Shown: positions 1 to 12,388 of the stretch, one piece after another
How the letters are laid out: each line of letters begins with the position of its first letter
How positions within the stretch are numbered: position 1 is the first letter of the stretch
DNA from: Aselliscus stoliczkanus
Lineage: Eukaryota > Chordata > Mammalia > Chiroptera > Hipposideridae
NCBI GenBank assembly: GCA_033961575.1
Contig: CM066728.1
Location: forward strand, 108,766,852-108,830,851
Direction: 5' to 3'
DNA: 64,000 nt
Made by a program: the position numbers and the translations under genes
The notes under the pieces: model-generated
What the model was told of the DNA's origin: nothing
Database searches by the model: none
The model's input: only the letters and a program-made list of their open reading frames with translations

Positions 1-399
1 ACATTTTCAGTGTTAGCCACGTTTACTGGTTGCCCACATCTTGCATCCTCTATCTCTGTGTGAGGGGCAGGGGAGAAAATGGGGTGTGTAGGGGTGCAAA
101 GATGGGTAAACCAAAGAGCATAAGGAAATGATAAACTCATGAGAGGATAGTAACACACATAACTCCAATAACGGCACCTATTCCAGGACCCACCTGTAAT
201 TCCACACTGGCACTGCTCCTGGGTAAGCTCCACCCCTTCACCTGGGCAGTAGAACCCATGGCTTCTTTCCTACCCAAGGATGTGGTTCCTTCCCCCCTGC
301 CCTGCACCCTCTCCCCAATGCCTCTCCCCTATCTGTGTGGAACCCATTGCAAAGAGGCTTTCTCCCCCACTGCCCTGCAAAAAGCACCCTTGGTAAGGA

Positions 400-760
400 C
401 ACTGATTGCTTTCCTTCCTCCTGAAAGCTTTGATTTAGTTGGCTTTCTGAGCACCACACTCTGCTGCAAGAAGCATCTCTTCTCAGTGCCCTTTGCTGAC
501 ACCTCTTTTTCTCCAGGGACATTTTCTGAATGTCAGGGTCCCTTGATGGCTGTTTCCAATCTCAGAGTCTTAAACAGTATTGATCTGCTGGCCATTCTCA
601 AAACTACATCTCCAACACAGCCCACGACCCTAAACTCCAGACTTACAGCTCCAATGGCCTTCTCAACACTTCTTGGATTTCTAACAAACCCGTCACACTT
701 TAATCCGAACTTGAACTCCTAATCTGCCCACAATCTGTCTCCTGTCCTGGGAGCCAAGAT
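400..760 (+). repeat. LINE-2 fragment, sense
   Basis: A degraded match to the L2 reverse-transcriptase region: a 'cttctcagtgccctttgctg' stretch, then 'taaactccagact', 'ttggatttctaacaaac' and 'gaactcctaatctgccc'. These appear in the same order as the L2 consensus. The frame is broken. Confidence 0.65.
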
Positions 761-1094
761 TTATTCTTACCAGGTGCTGGCAAGAACTGATAAGTTTTGA
801 AATCTCATGTCTCTCATTATAGGGAAAAATCCACATGATAATATTTTCTGCTCATTAAACATATGAAAATAATCAGTCTCAATTGCAGAAGATTATGGAA
901 GGTAATTTTCACTTGAATTAATCAAAAAATATTTCTGGTGGGATCTCAGTATTCTAAATAACAAAGCAGATATATACATATCTAAAGAACAATAACCTAA
1001 TACCCCCCCACCCAATATTTATTGAGCTCTATGTGCAGGGAGAAGAGTGAACTCCTTCCACCTTCTACTCCTTGAATCCTACTCAGCACTGTAG

Positions 1095-1225
1095 CACTGA
1101 GAGGAGGATTACCAGCCCCATTTTTACATCGTGGAAGTATGAACAAAGAGAGTAACTTGCCGGACATCCCGGGAGAGAGCCAAGCCCAAACCCAGGCTGG
1201 CCAGCTCCACACTCCGGGCCCCCAT
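1095..1225 (-). repeat. MIR SINE, antisense
   Basis: Antisense MIR core: 'accagccccatttttac' followed by 'gagtaacttgcc' and 'aaacccaggctggcc', in the order expected for a reversed MIR. Confidence 0.6.
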
Positions 1226-2595
1226 ATGGGTAATGTCGTAGGAAATGGGGGGAAAAAACAGAGAAGGAAATATTGTGAAGTCCAAATTTCCTAGCAACTG
1301 TACTTAGTGTAAAAAATAAATGTCACTAACAGAGCTAGTACCCTGCCCTTAAATGCCATCTCACTGCTACTGGCACCCACAGCACTTTCCAAGGAATTAA
1401 GACAGTATCGGTTCTAACACACAGCAAAACGGAAAAGACCCAGAATTCTCCCAGGTCCTCTTTCTGTCCATGCTAAACGTATTTTTTCTTCCTTTTATTT
1501 TTCCTTTTGTGTTTTACATTTTTGCTTTCCCGCTGAGTAATAGTTTATTGCTTTGCCTACAAAGATCACTGCGGAACCATGTAACAACGAAGGTTGGCAT
1601 GTCATGGTCAGCACAGGTCACAGAGGAGAGGAACAAAGAGGAGCGATAATTCCCAGGGGTTTAAAGAAGCCAATCCAAGCATTCCCCTGTTGATCTAATA
1701 TACACACATTCAACAGAATAGAATTAGGGCCCAAACAGCCACCTTCACATCAGTCTCTGAGACCCAGACATACAACCTCTTGGAGCTCCTTGGAAGTACG
1801 ATGGGGTTAATCTGATCAAAGAAATGACTAGCAATAGATGGAATTATGCTGAGCATTCTGCAAAGGTTCCCTTTCCTCATTAACACTCACAGTTACATGG
1901 AAAATGTAATGGTAACTTTTGAGTACCACATCCAAAATCTACTACCTTCAAGGGTGGATGAAAGAAATAGTTTTCACCGCTGTTGTTATAATTTCATTAT
2001 ATCTCCACGCTGTAAGAAGAGATCGAGGGCAAAAATTATTTGGTGGTTAATACCTGAAAGCTGGATTTTCATTTTGCAAGCGAAATAGCATTTCTAATCA
2101 GTCTTCCCCATTGGCCTCTCTCTTTCTGTATTTTCCGCTCTCTCTTGTGCAATGTAAATGGCTCAATATTTTTATCCAGGTTACCACCTAATGAAAAAGG
2201 TAATGAAAGTGCCCACAGCTATAATCAGAGAATGATTTGAAACTTTCACCTGTTGCAGTTCTATTGACCAGCTTTTATGTCTATGACAAATGTTTGTATA
2301 TCTTCTGCTCGGAGCTGGAAACCTCAGCAAGTTTAAATGATTTTTAAGAGACGTGGAGGTGGAAAGATATCGTGATTAATGGACATGCAATTTATTTATG
2401 AAAAGAGGACATTATTAAATAAATTTTTTACATGATTCCCTCGATATTCTGGCCTGGGAAATGGCTTTAAAGGAGAACCCTTTGATGTTGGGTTTCCAGT
2501 CAGGAGCCAGGGGCCTCAGGCTGAATCCTCCTGCTGTATATTTATTATTCCTGAGCATGCGCACTCCAGGACAGTACAGTGAAAGGTGGGGGAGG

Positions 2596-2619
2596 AGGTG
2601 TGTGTGTACACATGTATAG

Positions 2620-2652
<33 letters not shown>
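2596..2652. repeat. (GT)n microsatellite
   Basis: Dinucleotide run, interrupted near its start by acacatgtatagggg. Apparent reading frames across it are low-complexity artefacts. Confidence 0.9.
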
Positions 2653-3149
2653 TGTACACGCACAGGCATACAGGTGTGAGAAGATTACATCTCATCCATG
2701 GGGTAGTGAAGACACTGCTTGCAAACCACGCCAGTGAAATAGCAGAGGCTCAGCTTCACAAAAAACACTCTCAGAAAGCAGAAACTGCCTTAGTGGAGGC
2801 AAAGGTAGAAAAAAGACAATTACACAGCATCCAACTACAGAGAGCCATGCAACTGAACAGTGGTTTCTGGGGGAAGTGGTTTGATGAAGGGATGGTGATA
2901 ATTGATGGTGATTGATATGGTAATATTTATTGACACCTGTCAATAAGTAATAAGGCATAAACCTAGAGGAGTTCCTACATGGGATCAGGCATGGTTTTGC
3001 TTCTCTGACACCATGAAATGTCAACTTCCCTCTCACAGAGGGCAAAATCATTGCCAGTGAGATGCAATAAGGAAAGAGAAGAGTCCTAGGACAACAAATC
3101 TGGGTTGTTACCACTTTTGGACTATTATGAGTATCACAGAGTTCTGCTG

Positions 3150-3950
3150 TGCACAACCATGCAGAAGTTTATGTGGGAAAATACTTTATGTATCTAGGAA
3201 TAGCATTGCTGGGTCATATGGTAACTCTAGTTAGCCTTTGGAGGAACTGCCAGACTGTTATCCAAAGCAGTTTCAAATCTCACCATCGAGGGTCCAAGGA
3301 TTCCACTCCTTACCAACACTTGCGATTTTCTTTTTGACTATAGTCATCTTAGTGATTGTAAGTTATATATCACTGTGGATTTGATTTGCATTTTCCAGAT
3401 TGCAAATGATGAGAATTTTTTTATGTGCATATTGACTATTTGTGTATCATTTTTGGAGAAATGTGTATTTAGACCCTTTGGCTCTTTACAATTGGAGTAT
3501 TTGGGTTTATTATTATTATTATTACAGAGTTGTAAGAGTTCTTTACATATTCTAGATACAAGCCCCTTCTCAGATATATGATTGCAAATATTTTTTCAGA
3601 TTCTGTGAGTTGTCTTTTTACTCTCTTGACGGTGTCCTTTGAAGCACAAAGGAATTCAATTTTGGTGAAGTCCTATTTATCTATTTTTGTTAATGTTGCT
3701 CTTTTGGTATTATATCTTAGAAACCTTCCTTAATCTTATGTCACAAAGATTTATAGCTATACTTTCTTCTAAGTTTTATATTTTGAGTCCTTCCATTTAG
3801 GCCTTTGAAAATTTTCGAGTTAATTTTTTTGTGTATGGTGTGAGGTGAAGGTCTAGCTCCATTCTTTTGAATGTGGATATCCAACTGTCACAGTACTATT
3901 TATTGAAGACAGTATTCTTTCCTCATTAAACTATCTTGTCATCTTTGTCA
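3150..3950 (-). repeat. LINE-1 (old mammalian L1M type), 3' portion, antisense
   Basis: Contains the L1 antisense landmarks in order: 'gctgggtcatatggtaactc', 'ggaggaactgccagactg', 'gatttgcattttcc', 'gagttctttacatattctag', 'tgtcctttgaagcacaaa' and 'gtgtatggtgtgaggtg'. It is interrupted at 3951 by a SINE and resumes at 4085. Confidence 0.85.
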
Positions 3951-3966
3951 AAAATCAATTGGCTGT

Positions 3967-4068
3967 TGGGCTAGCCGAGTGGCGCGGTGGTTAAGACTGG
4001 CTTGGGAAGCCAGTGGCTCCGGTTCGGGTCCCACATATGAGGGCCAGTGACACTGCCCTCAAAAAAAA
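3967..4068 (+). mobile_element. Short tRNA-derived SINE with 16-bp target duplication
   Basis: tRNA-like head with an A box (gagtggcgcggtgg), a stem-loop tggcttgggaagcca and a B box (ggttcgggtcc), then a short 3' section (acatatgagggccagtgaca) and poly-A. It is bracketed by aaaatcaattggctgt at 3951-3966 and 4069-4084. The perfect duplication suggests a fairly young insertion into the older L1. Confidence 0.93.
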
Positions 4069-4084
4069 AAAATCAATTGGCTGT

Positions 4085-4290
4085 AAATGCGGTGGTTTAT
4101 TTGTGTACTTCCAGTTCTATTATATTGTTCTGTATTCCTATCCTAGTGCCATTATCACACTTTCTTGATTACTACTGTTTTGTAGGAACTTTAGAAATCA
4201 GAAAGAGTGGGTCCTTAAATTTGTTTTTCTTTATCAATATCGTTTGGCTGTTCTGGGTCACTTCCATTTCCACATGAAATTTAGGATTAC
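4085..4290 (-). repeat. LINE-1 ORF2 continuation, antisense
   Basis: Continues the L1 interrupted by the SINE at 3967. The landmarks are 'gattactactgttttgtagg' and 'tttggctgttctgggtca', antisense to ORF2. Confidence 0.75.
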
Positions 4291-4599
4291 ATTCTCAATT
4301 TGTATTTATTCTTCTCACTTTATGTGCTGTTATTATTGCACACAACAATAATTGGTGCATAAAATTATTGATATTATAGCATGGTATGCATATAAATCTA
4401 TATATGTCACAATGCCAACAGCACCTTGTTATTATTGTATATAATTTCATGTCTTTTAAAGAAGCTGAGAGAAGAAAGAACAAGTATATATTTATGGAGT
4501 TCGTTATTTTTATCTTCTTAACATGAGTTTCTTGGTTGACAGTTTTTGTTTTTCCTTTTAGCACTTCGATATGTAATCTCACTGCCTTCTAGCCCCCAT

Positions 4600-5240
4600 C
4601 GTTTTTTGTAAAAAGTCAGCTGTTAACCTTATTAGGGTTCCCTTGTAAATGATGAGACATTTTCTCTTGCTGATTTAAAGATTTTTCTCCTTAAGAATGG
4701 CTTTCAGCATTTTTACTATGATGTGGCTAGATGCGGACCTCTTTGAATTTATCCTACTTGGATTCTTTACATTCTGGATTCATTGAATTTTGGGGAAAAT
4801 GCTCACCATTATTTTTTAAAATTGTTGTTGTTGTTATTTGCTCTTTCCCTGTGTCCTCTCCTTCTGGATTCACAATATGCTTATGTTGGTGCACTTAATG
4901 CAATCCTACATTTCTCTGAAGCTGTGTTCCTCTTCCTCCATTACTTATCTCTCTGTTCTTCTATTTGCATAATATCTATTAATCTATCTTCAAGTTTACT
5001 GATTAATTTTTCTGCCAGTTCAAATCTACTGTTGATCCTCTTTGGTGAATTTTTTTTGTTCTAGTTATTGTGCTTTTAATTCCAGAATTTCAATTTTGCT
5101 CTTTTTATAATTTCTATCACTCTATTGATATTCCCTATTTGATGAGGCATTGTCATCACACTTTCCTTAACTTCTTTTAACATGGTTTCTTTTCATTTTT
5201 GAGCGTATTTATTGTAGCTGCTTTAAATCTGCGTCTTCTA
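4600..5240 (-). repeat. LINE-1-derived sequence, antisense
   Basis: T-rich sequence with 'tttgatgaggcattgtcatc', 'ttcttttaacatggtttc' and 'ttgtagctgctttaaatctg', familiar from antisense old L1s. The subfamily and exact limits are uncertain. The 300 bp before it (4291-4599) is AT-rich and may belong to the same element. Confidence 0.6.
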
Positions 5241-5413
5241 AGTGCCAGGATACAGTGATAAACTAAATTTTAAAAGTCCCTCCCATAATGCTGTTTGCTT
5301 TCTGGTAAGTAATAAAGACCAGGAGTCCCATATGGCCCCTCGGCTAAAATCTCTCTCCCATCCATTTTGGATGACTCATAAATGGAGAATGGTTTTTACA
5401 TATTTAAATGCAA

Positions 5414-5521
<108 letters not shown>

Positions 5522-5929
5522 TGAATATGCCTTTTGATGAGAACAGTGGCTTGATTTTGCTCCATGCCCCATAAATTCTCAAATATTTCCTGTCTAGTCT
5601 TTTAAAGAAAAAATTTGCCAACTTTTGATATAGACAAAAGGCAAGGGAAACAAATGAGGGCAGAAAAGGAAAGGAGAAAGGGGGAGTGATATAAGGGTAT
5701 GTGATGCAATGCATTGGTAAGTGCCATGCCCCAGTAATGTGGGGTCAGGAAAGGAAGGATCATGCTGGTGCCCTATCAGTTAGGACAGTCACAGCATCCC
5801 CGCCAGGGGCTGGCCCTGGACTAGAGACCTACTGAAAGGAAGGTGGAGAACAAAGGAAACAGTGTGTGTCAAAGCTCTTTTGTGAAATGCTCCCAACCTG
5901 TTTGAGGAGAAATATAGGCCCTGTGTCCT

Positions 5930-6590
5930 TAATTTGAGGGGTAAAAAGTTGGTAAAATATAAGGGTGGAGACTCAATCAGGACCAGGTCATTTGGGGCCT
6001 TGTAGACCAAGGGGAGGGAGTTAGATTTTATTCCCTGGGGTGAAGATGAGGAGGAACATCACCAGATGGACTTTTGAAGGCTCGATATGGTTGTGAGGTG
6101 AGTAGATTGCAGGGGGACAGAATGTAAACAAGGACAGCTGAGTTAATGCTGAAATCCAGGGAGAGGTCAAGTGGCGAGGACAAGGCTGATAAGGGGGAAA
6201 GGGAGAGTCTTTAGGTTTGGGTGTACTGGAAGGCAGGGCTAACACCATCTGCCGAAGGTGTGGATATAAGAAAGAGTAAGTGAAAGACCAGAGTCCAGCA
6301 GGGCTCCTCCTTTGGTTCTGGCCTGAGCAACTGGATGAATGGGGTGTCATTTACTGAGCAGTGAACAGGATAAAAGAGGGTTTGGGAAAATAAAAGGTTC
6401 TGTTTGGGTCATGCTGTGTTTGAGAGGCTTACTAAACATTCCAATGAAATAGGATGGACTTGGTGGTTGGACTTTGAGTCTGCATTTCAGGGGAGAGACC
6501 AGAGCTCTAGAGTCATCACTGTTTGGATGGCTTTAGTGCCACAAAAAAGGGTGAGAGCCCCAAGGTGAGTGACAGAAAATATTTGGAGAC
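5930..6590 (-). repeat. LINE-2 fragment, antisense
   Basis: The order matches reversed L2: 'ggggccttgtagacca', 'agattttattccctggg', 'ctggcctgagcaactgga', 'tgtcatttactgagcag', 'ttctgtttgggtcatgct', 'tttgagaggcttactaaac', 'catttcaggggagagacc'. This is a long and convincing chain. Confidence 0.8.
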
Positions 6591-6599
6591 CAAAGTCCT

Positions 6600-8180
6600 A
6601 GCAAACGCTGGCATGTTGAGGTGTCAGGCAAGCATGGCTTCCTACCGGCTTCCTCACCTGAATACTGCACGCTGTGTTCTTCAGCTCTTACTCCTTCACA
6701 GAAATAAAGTGAATAAAAGAAAAAAATATACAGGTTTTTTCCCCTGTAGGTCCTCTCTTTCTCTAGCTACAATAGTAGATAGTAGTAATAGTTTAGTAAA
6801 GGCTACACTTAGATCCTCCAGGCTCAGAAGTCATTACGTTTACCATGCTTGATAAAGAATACTGAGATTTTAGCTGTGCTTCCTCTAAGCTGACTGCTCA
6901 GCCAGAAAGAAATGCAGTGTCCAGATAACCCAAATTTCCATGCTGAGATTAGAATGTAAACAGTGAAAACAATTTTTATATCAATGCTCCGTTCCACATC
7001 AACACAAAATACATACTTCTAAGAGAGTGGGAGGTGGGCATTTTACTCAATTGTCCAAATGATAAGAAAAACAGGAAAATAATGTTACCTCTGCTTTTCA
7101 TATTGCATAGTTGTACAGTTTGAGAAAAGGACAAAGAAATTCTTTCAGTAGGGGTATATCTCTAAACATTAAATGGCTCCCACTTAGGCGACTCTGAAGA
7201 CATAAAAATGAGAGAATTTCCTTAGCCAGAGAAGTGATTTATAACAGACTGCTGAAATTTATTAGACGAGCTTTACGTTCAGTAAGTCCTTGTAGCTTAT
7301 CTTCTGAGCCATCGCTGTTTGCTTCAGCCACAGCTGTGAGCGAAAGACCTTTATCCAATTCCATTATTTTTCAGAACCTGGCAGGAAATCTATTTTCCTT
7401 CAATGGCAGATACAGCTTGCCTCACAAACTTAAAATAATATTTTCCTGCTCAACACATTTCTATTAAATGACACAAAATGGAGTTAATTCCTTTTACCTA
7501 TAGTTATAATTTTCTAGGTTTTATGACTTGAGACTAGTATATTTTATACATTTTTATATACCTCAATTCTTACAGTAAGTCAGTTTTTCTGTAGGCATTT
7601 TACTTGACCAAGATCTTAAATTATTAGACAACTCTGCCTTTTTCTATCAGCATGAAATATGCCATGGTGGGGGCCCGTTACCTGAAACCACTAGAATGAA
7701 GACTGCTAATGTTCATGGATCACCAATTGATGATATTCATGGTAGAATACATTTCTAGGCTAAATAGTATTTTCCCATAAGTCATAGGAGGGCTCTTCCT
7801 TATAAATGCAAAAATAACTGTTCATTTAAGAAACTGTTTTATCCTGATGCTTTGCTCTGAAGACTTTCTTGTAACCAGCATACATGAATATTTAAAACTC
7901 ATGAAAGTAATTAGCTAAGATAGGAGTAATGTGCTATAAGAAATGAACACCATGCACACACATAGAAATGAATGTCCACAGACAGTAAGGAGTGAAAAGC
8001 CTAAAGGAAACGTCTCAAAATCACAGCCAGAATTTGAGATGCAATAAAAATGAAGACGAAGGAAACTAATTGTAGAGTTTTCCTTTGAAGGCTTCTGAGA
8101 TATTAAAAACATGATATCAGAATATGTAATTCATGGTCGGTTAGGCTGGTAAGAAATCTATGGAGGTCCAGAGATTTCTT
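6600..8180. other. Unique-looking intron
   Basis: AT-rich sequence with no repeat I recognise and no splice-bounded frame. The open frame at 7234-7467 has no recognisable domain. Confidence 0.5.
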
Positions 8181-8181
8181 T

Positions 8182-8515
8182 CTTATTAAATTTATTAGGG
8201 TAACAAATTAAATTTACTGGGGTAACATTGGTTAATGACATTATATAAATTTCAGGTGTACAACTCTATAATATGGCATGCATATCCTCTATTGTGTGCT
8301 AACCACCCGAAGTGTAGACTCCTTTCCTTAGCATGTACTTGAACCCCTTCACCTTCTTCGTCCTCCGCACCCCACCTTTCCCCGCTGGTAGCCACCGTTC
8401 TGCCATCTGTGAATATAAATTTGTTTTTTGGAGTGTATATTCTGTTTGTTCATTTATTGCCTTTTGTTTTATGTCGCGCATATGAGTGAAATCGCGTGCT
8501 TCTTGTCCTTTTTCA
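8182..8515 (-). repeat. Bat-type LINE-1 3' end, antisense part of an inverted copy
   Basis: Antisense L1 3' UTR: 'ctggggtaacattggttaat', 'aatttcaggtgtacaactct', then 'ctaaccacccgaagt'. It joins directly to a sense-strand piece of the same L1 at 8516. Confidence 0.8.
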
Positions 8516-8625
8516 TATATATACAATGGAATACATTTCACCATTTAAAAAAGATGAACTATTGCTATTTGTGACAACATGGATGGATCCTGAGTGTCAC
8601 GCTAAATGAAATAAGTCAGAGCTCT
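8516..8625 (+). repeat. LINE-1 piece, sense, 5'-inverted part
   Basis: 'atatatacaatggaata', 'gacaacatggatgga' and 'ctaaatgaaataagtcag' are sense-strand ORF2/3' sequence. They lie immediately upstream of the region carried in antisense at 8182-8515, giving the 5'-inversion arrangement of twin priming. Confidence 0.75.
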
Positions 8626-8790
8626 CATTTTACACGTGAGGAAACGGATGCCCAGGGAGTACGGATGCCACTCTCAGCGCGCTGCCCTCTCCTTGGGCTC
8701 CTCAAAGGGGAGAGAGGGAAGGCAGAGGTCTGGGTGTCCCTTTGCGCTGCACTCTGAGTCTGACATACTTCGATGCAGAGAGATAGAACA
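8626..8790 (-). repeat. MIR-like SINE, antisense
   Basis: 'ctcattttacacgtgaggaa' and 'cggatgcccagggag' resemble the reversed MIR core. The rest is weak. Confidence 0.45.
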
Positions 8791-8844
8791 TCAGGAAACA
8801 TCCAAAGTTAAGGACAGTGTGATTTTGGATCGATGAATCTAGTA

Positions 8845-9124
8845 CAGGGGCAAGCTTTTGAGACGGAAGAGCCGCCAGGGGTCAGCAAACTGCAGGGCGT
8901 GAGCCGCAGGCCCTGACGCAAAATTGAAAATAAAACTATCATAGTTTCATTTATAATATTACTTTAAATTTTCCTTACTTGTAAAAATATATTTATGGCG
9001 CTGGAGTAATTTTTAAATTGTTGTCAGGGAAAGGATGGGCTCTTCCAGGGGTCGGCAAACTTTTGAGACGGAATGTACCCAAAGAGCCGCATGTGGCTGG
9101 CAAGCCGCAGTTTGCTGACCCCTG
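8845..9124. mobile_element. Non-autonomous hAT-type DNA transposon, 280 bp
   Basis: It starts CAGGGGCAAGC and ends GCTGACCCCTG. A perfect 8-bp duplication, atctagta, lies at 8837-8844 and 9125-9132, as expected for hAT elements. Inside, CAGGGGTCAGCAAACTGC (8876-8893) is the exact inverse of the right end (9107-9124). No transposase frame is present. Confidence 0.88.
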
Positions 9125-9539
9125 ATCTAGTAGATCTTTCTATACTTCTAAAATTCTGCCAAATGATGGTGGACAGGGGAGAGAAGACACAAGTAGGAGA
9201 CCAAAAGTCAAGCAACACACTAGCTGGGTTAGCACCTTCATTCTCAGGACCTTTTTACCTTCACAGAGTTGTGATTTTCTTGATTTTTAAGATGTGTCAA
9301 AAACATTGCAAATTTCCAAAACTGTGTTTGGGGCTACTTGTTTTTCCCATAACATTTTAGGGGTGTTTCTGAATACTCATACAATAAACGAATCTGTGCA
9401 AAGTCATTAATTCACATCTCATAGAAACTAGGAGGCTGCAGACTTCAATACACCCATGGTTTCTGCCTAGTGGCCTGGGGCACATGTGCCCTGTGCGCTC
9501 ACTGGGTTGGGCTGCTCCATACTTTGATATACACGTGGT

Positions 9540-9690
9540 CCCCAAAACAACCCTGTGTGCAGATACTGCCTCTACTCACATGTTCCAGATCTGGAAACTG
9601 AGGCACACAGATGTTAAAACACCAACCAATCCATCAGATGAAACAAACAGTGCCTGTCCAAGGCCAGTCACATAATCCAGCAGAGCTCCT
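9540..9690 (-). repeat. MIR SINE, antisense
   Basis: 'gatctggaaactgaggcaca', then 'ccaaggccagtcacataatc' and 'cagcagagctcctatg', in reversed MIR order. Confidence 0.65.
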
Positions 9691-9699
9691 ATGTAGGGA

Positions 9700-11570
9700 G
9701 TTGGAAGGTTCATCCATGCACTCCAAAGAAAGACAGAGGAGTGCACTCAGCAAGGGGATCTGGGTTAGGATGACGGTCCTCTCCTTTCCTGAGGGCACCA
9801 AACTTTCCTACAGGAACTTCCACAGGAAAAAACTTCAGACTGACAGCATCAGGACGACGATACTGAGACACATGGAGGTGAAGACAAATGCTCCCGAGAG
9901 CAAATGATGCCCAAATAAGACATATTGAGTCCTAAAGCTTGCCTTCAGGAAGTGGGGTGAAGCTGCCCATCTGTGTAAGCTTTTGCGAAAATCTCAGTAA
10001 TTCCCTGCCCTGTGTACTTATGGCAATAACACCACCATATGAGACATTTCGATGGGATATGATATTTATGATATTTATAAAGAACTCAGTTCCCTCAGAT
10101 AAAAAAATGTTATGGAAATGCAAATACCAATAAATGCTGAAATGTATAATATGCTTCCAGGGATTCTGACTTTCACAGCTTAAGTGTAAAAAGAACTATT
10201 TACCTGGTCTTTAAGCTGAGATATTTTTTTATTGCACATGATGGAAAAAATATATTATAGTCTCAGTATACCAAAGTGTAATTCAAGTTGGCTTGTCCTT
10301 ATGTAAGCAATGACTTTTTTTCCTTTGCACTGAATTTTGAATTACCACTAAAAGACAGTTTTTCAAACTTAATACATGATGTACTTTGATGAATATAAAA
10401 CTTGCTTACTCTTTTAATGTTTGAAATTATTTACTATGACCAAAAGCAATGGGTAAATCATTTCTCTTTCTGTTGCTGCTTTCTAAACAAGACAGCCATC
10501 AACTCAAGAACTCCCAAGCTGAACTCCTTTGATTTTAAAAATGATAGATTTTTGTTCTTCTTTCTGTTTAAATAGTGCTATTTTTGCATTAGGCAACAAT
10601 TACTTAGTCTTTACTCTCAAGCTTTACCAGCTTCTTGGCTCACAAAGTTTGTCTAATCCCCCAACTTGTTCTCTCTTTTGTTTGAATTCATTTTGGCTTG
10701 TCGTACCGGAGGAAATTTTCAAATACTGGTGTCACAGGACATGTGTGGGACGGCATTTCTGAGTCCATGTATGCCTGAAAGTTTTTACTTGAATCTCATT
10801 CATGAATAGTTTGACTTGGTATAATATATAAATGAAGTACAAAATACGTTTCTTAAGTATTTTTAAGATTTTGCCATACTGTTTTTTAAGATCTGGTGTT
10901 GTTTATGAGAAATGCAAATCTGACTCTTGTTCCGTAACAGTCTATCTAGCTGTTGTTTTCTTTCTAGGAGCTTTCAGGATTTCTCACTTTACACTTAACA
11001 CTGAGATGTTAGCAGTATAAGAATAAGTCCAATATGGATATTTGGAGTGCCTGTTGAATAAATGAAGATATAGGCTCATAATTCAAGTTTTCCTATTGTT
11101 TCCTTGTATTTCTTTTTCAGTATAAAAAAATGGCTCTAAATGATGACTTAAAAGGGGATGAGTATACAGACATTACTCGCAAGAAGGTGACGCATGTAAT
11201 TAGATATTTGTTCACTGGGAACCCCGTGATCCGGAAGAAGCACCTTCCTTCCCAAAGCTCTTACACAAACTGGACACCCTCACTGGGGCATCCTTGAATC
11301 CTCCCAGTTCTTAGTATTTCTTTCTCCACAGTCTGTTGGCTGAGAAAGTGCCTTCTGGCCTTGACGCATTACGCCAGCTCTTTCTTTTCTCGGGACTTGA
11401 AAGATGCAGACGTTGGCTCTGCTTTTACTATCACTCTTGAAAATTTCCCAGTGAAGCCCATACCACGTCAGATGGGCCCCAGCTGTCCTCCTGCCCGATA
11501 CAGTGTCAGCAATTTTCTGCGGGCTCTCTTTAGGCCATCTGGATTTCAGAGTGTACACATACATATGTGT
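9700..11570. other. Unique-looking intron
   Basis: AT-rich sequence with no confident repeat, RNA gene or exon. The short frames at 10529-10762 and 11361-11579 lack splice context and recognisable domains. Confidence 0.5.
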
Positions 11571-11574
11571 ACAT

Positions 11575-11717
11575 GCTAAATATATATTATATACAATATA
11601 CTAAATATATAAACATATATATGTATATTTAGTGAGCATATATATATTTATTTATATATCTATACAAATATAATGAGCACACATATATATTTAGCGTGCA
11701 CATATATATATGACTAA
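11575..11717. repeat. AT-rich low-complexity tract
   Basis: Imperfect TA/TATATT repeats with recurring 'agtgagcatatatatat' units. It borders the MITE at 11720. Confidence 0.8.
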
Positions 11718-11719
11718 TA

Positions 11720-11931
11720 TAGAGGATGCTGAAAAAATGTATGCATATTTTAAGAAAGGGAAAAAACTATTAAAACGGTAATACTCAATATATAGTCATG
11801 TTTCACTTCTACAATTACATGAGGTGCTCAAAACAGTGACCATCAACATCCAGATACTTCTGATTACAGCGAACTATTGCTACGTAGATAACATCTCTTA
11901 AAATGTTTATACGTTTTTGGGGCACCCTCTG
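11720..11931. mobile_element. Tc1/mariner-like MITE, about 212 bp
   Basis: The left end TAGAGGATGCTGAAAAAATG and the inverted right end CAGAGGGTGCCCCAAAAACG are related terminal repeats of roughly 38 bp. A TA dinucleotide lies on each side (11718-11719 and 11932-11933). The internal sequence is non-coding. Confidence 0.75.
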
Positions 11932-12047
11932 TATGTGCATGAGTAATGAATATAAAATTTTTTAGTGAGCACATGCTCCTTGAGTGGTGATTAAAAATAT
12001 ACAAGATACCCACAACTCTACTGAGGTAGGTAATGTCATTATTCCAT

Positions 12048-12388
12048 TGCTATGGACTGACTGTGTCCCCCAAAAAATCATATGTTGGAATCCCAATGTG
12101 ACAGTGTGAGGAGGTGAGGTCTTTGACAGATGATTGGGTCATGAGGGCAGAACACTCATGAATGTGGCTGGTGTTCTTATAACAGAGACCACTCCAGGCT
12201 CCTTCATCCCCTTTTCCATGTGAAGATACAGGGAGAAGTCAGCCATCTACAACCTAGAAGAGGGTTCTCACCAGAATGCAATCATGCTGGTACCCTGATC
12301 TCAGATTTCCAGCTTGCAGTACTCGGAGCAATACATTACAGACCACTTAGCTCATGATATTTTGTAAAAGCAGCCCAAATGGATAACA
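12048..12388 (+). mobile_element. MLT1A-like solo LTR (ERVL-MaLR)
   Basis: Starts TGCTATGGACTGACTGTGTC and keeps the order 'catatgttggaatccc', 'gtcatgagggcagaacact', 'tgtgaagatacaggg' and 'ttttgtaaaagcagccc'. It ends near ggataaca. No internal viral genes accompany it. Confidence 0.85.
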
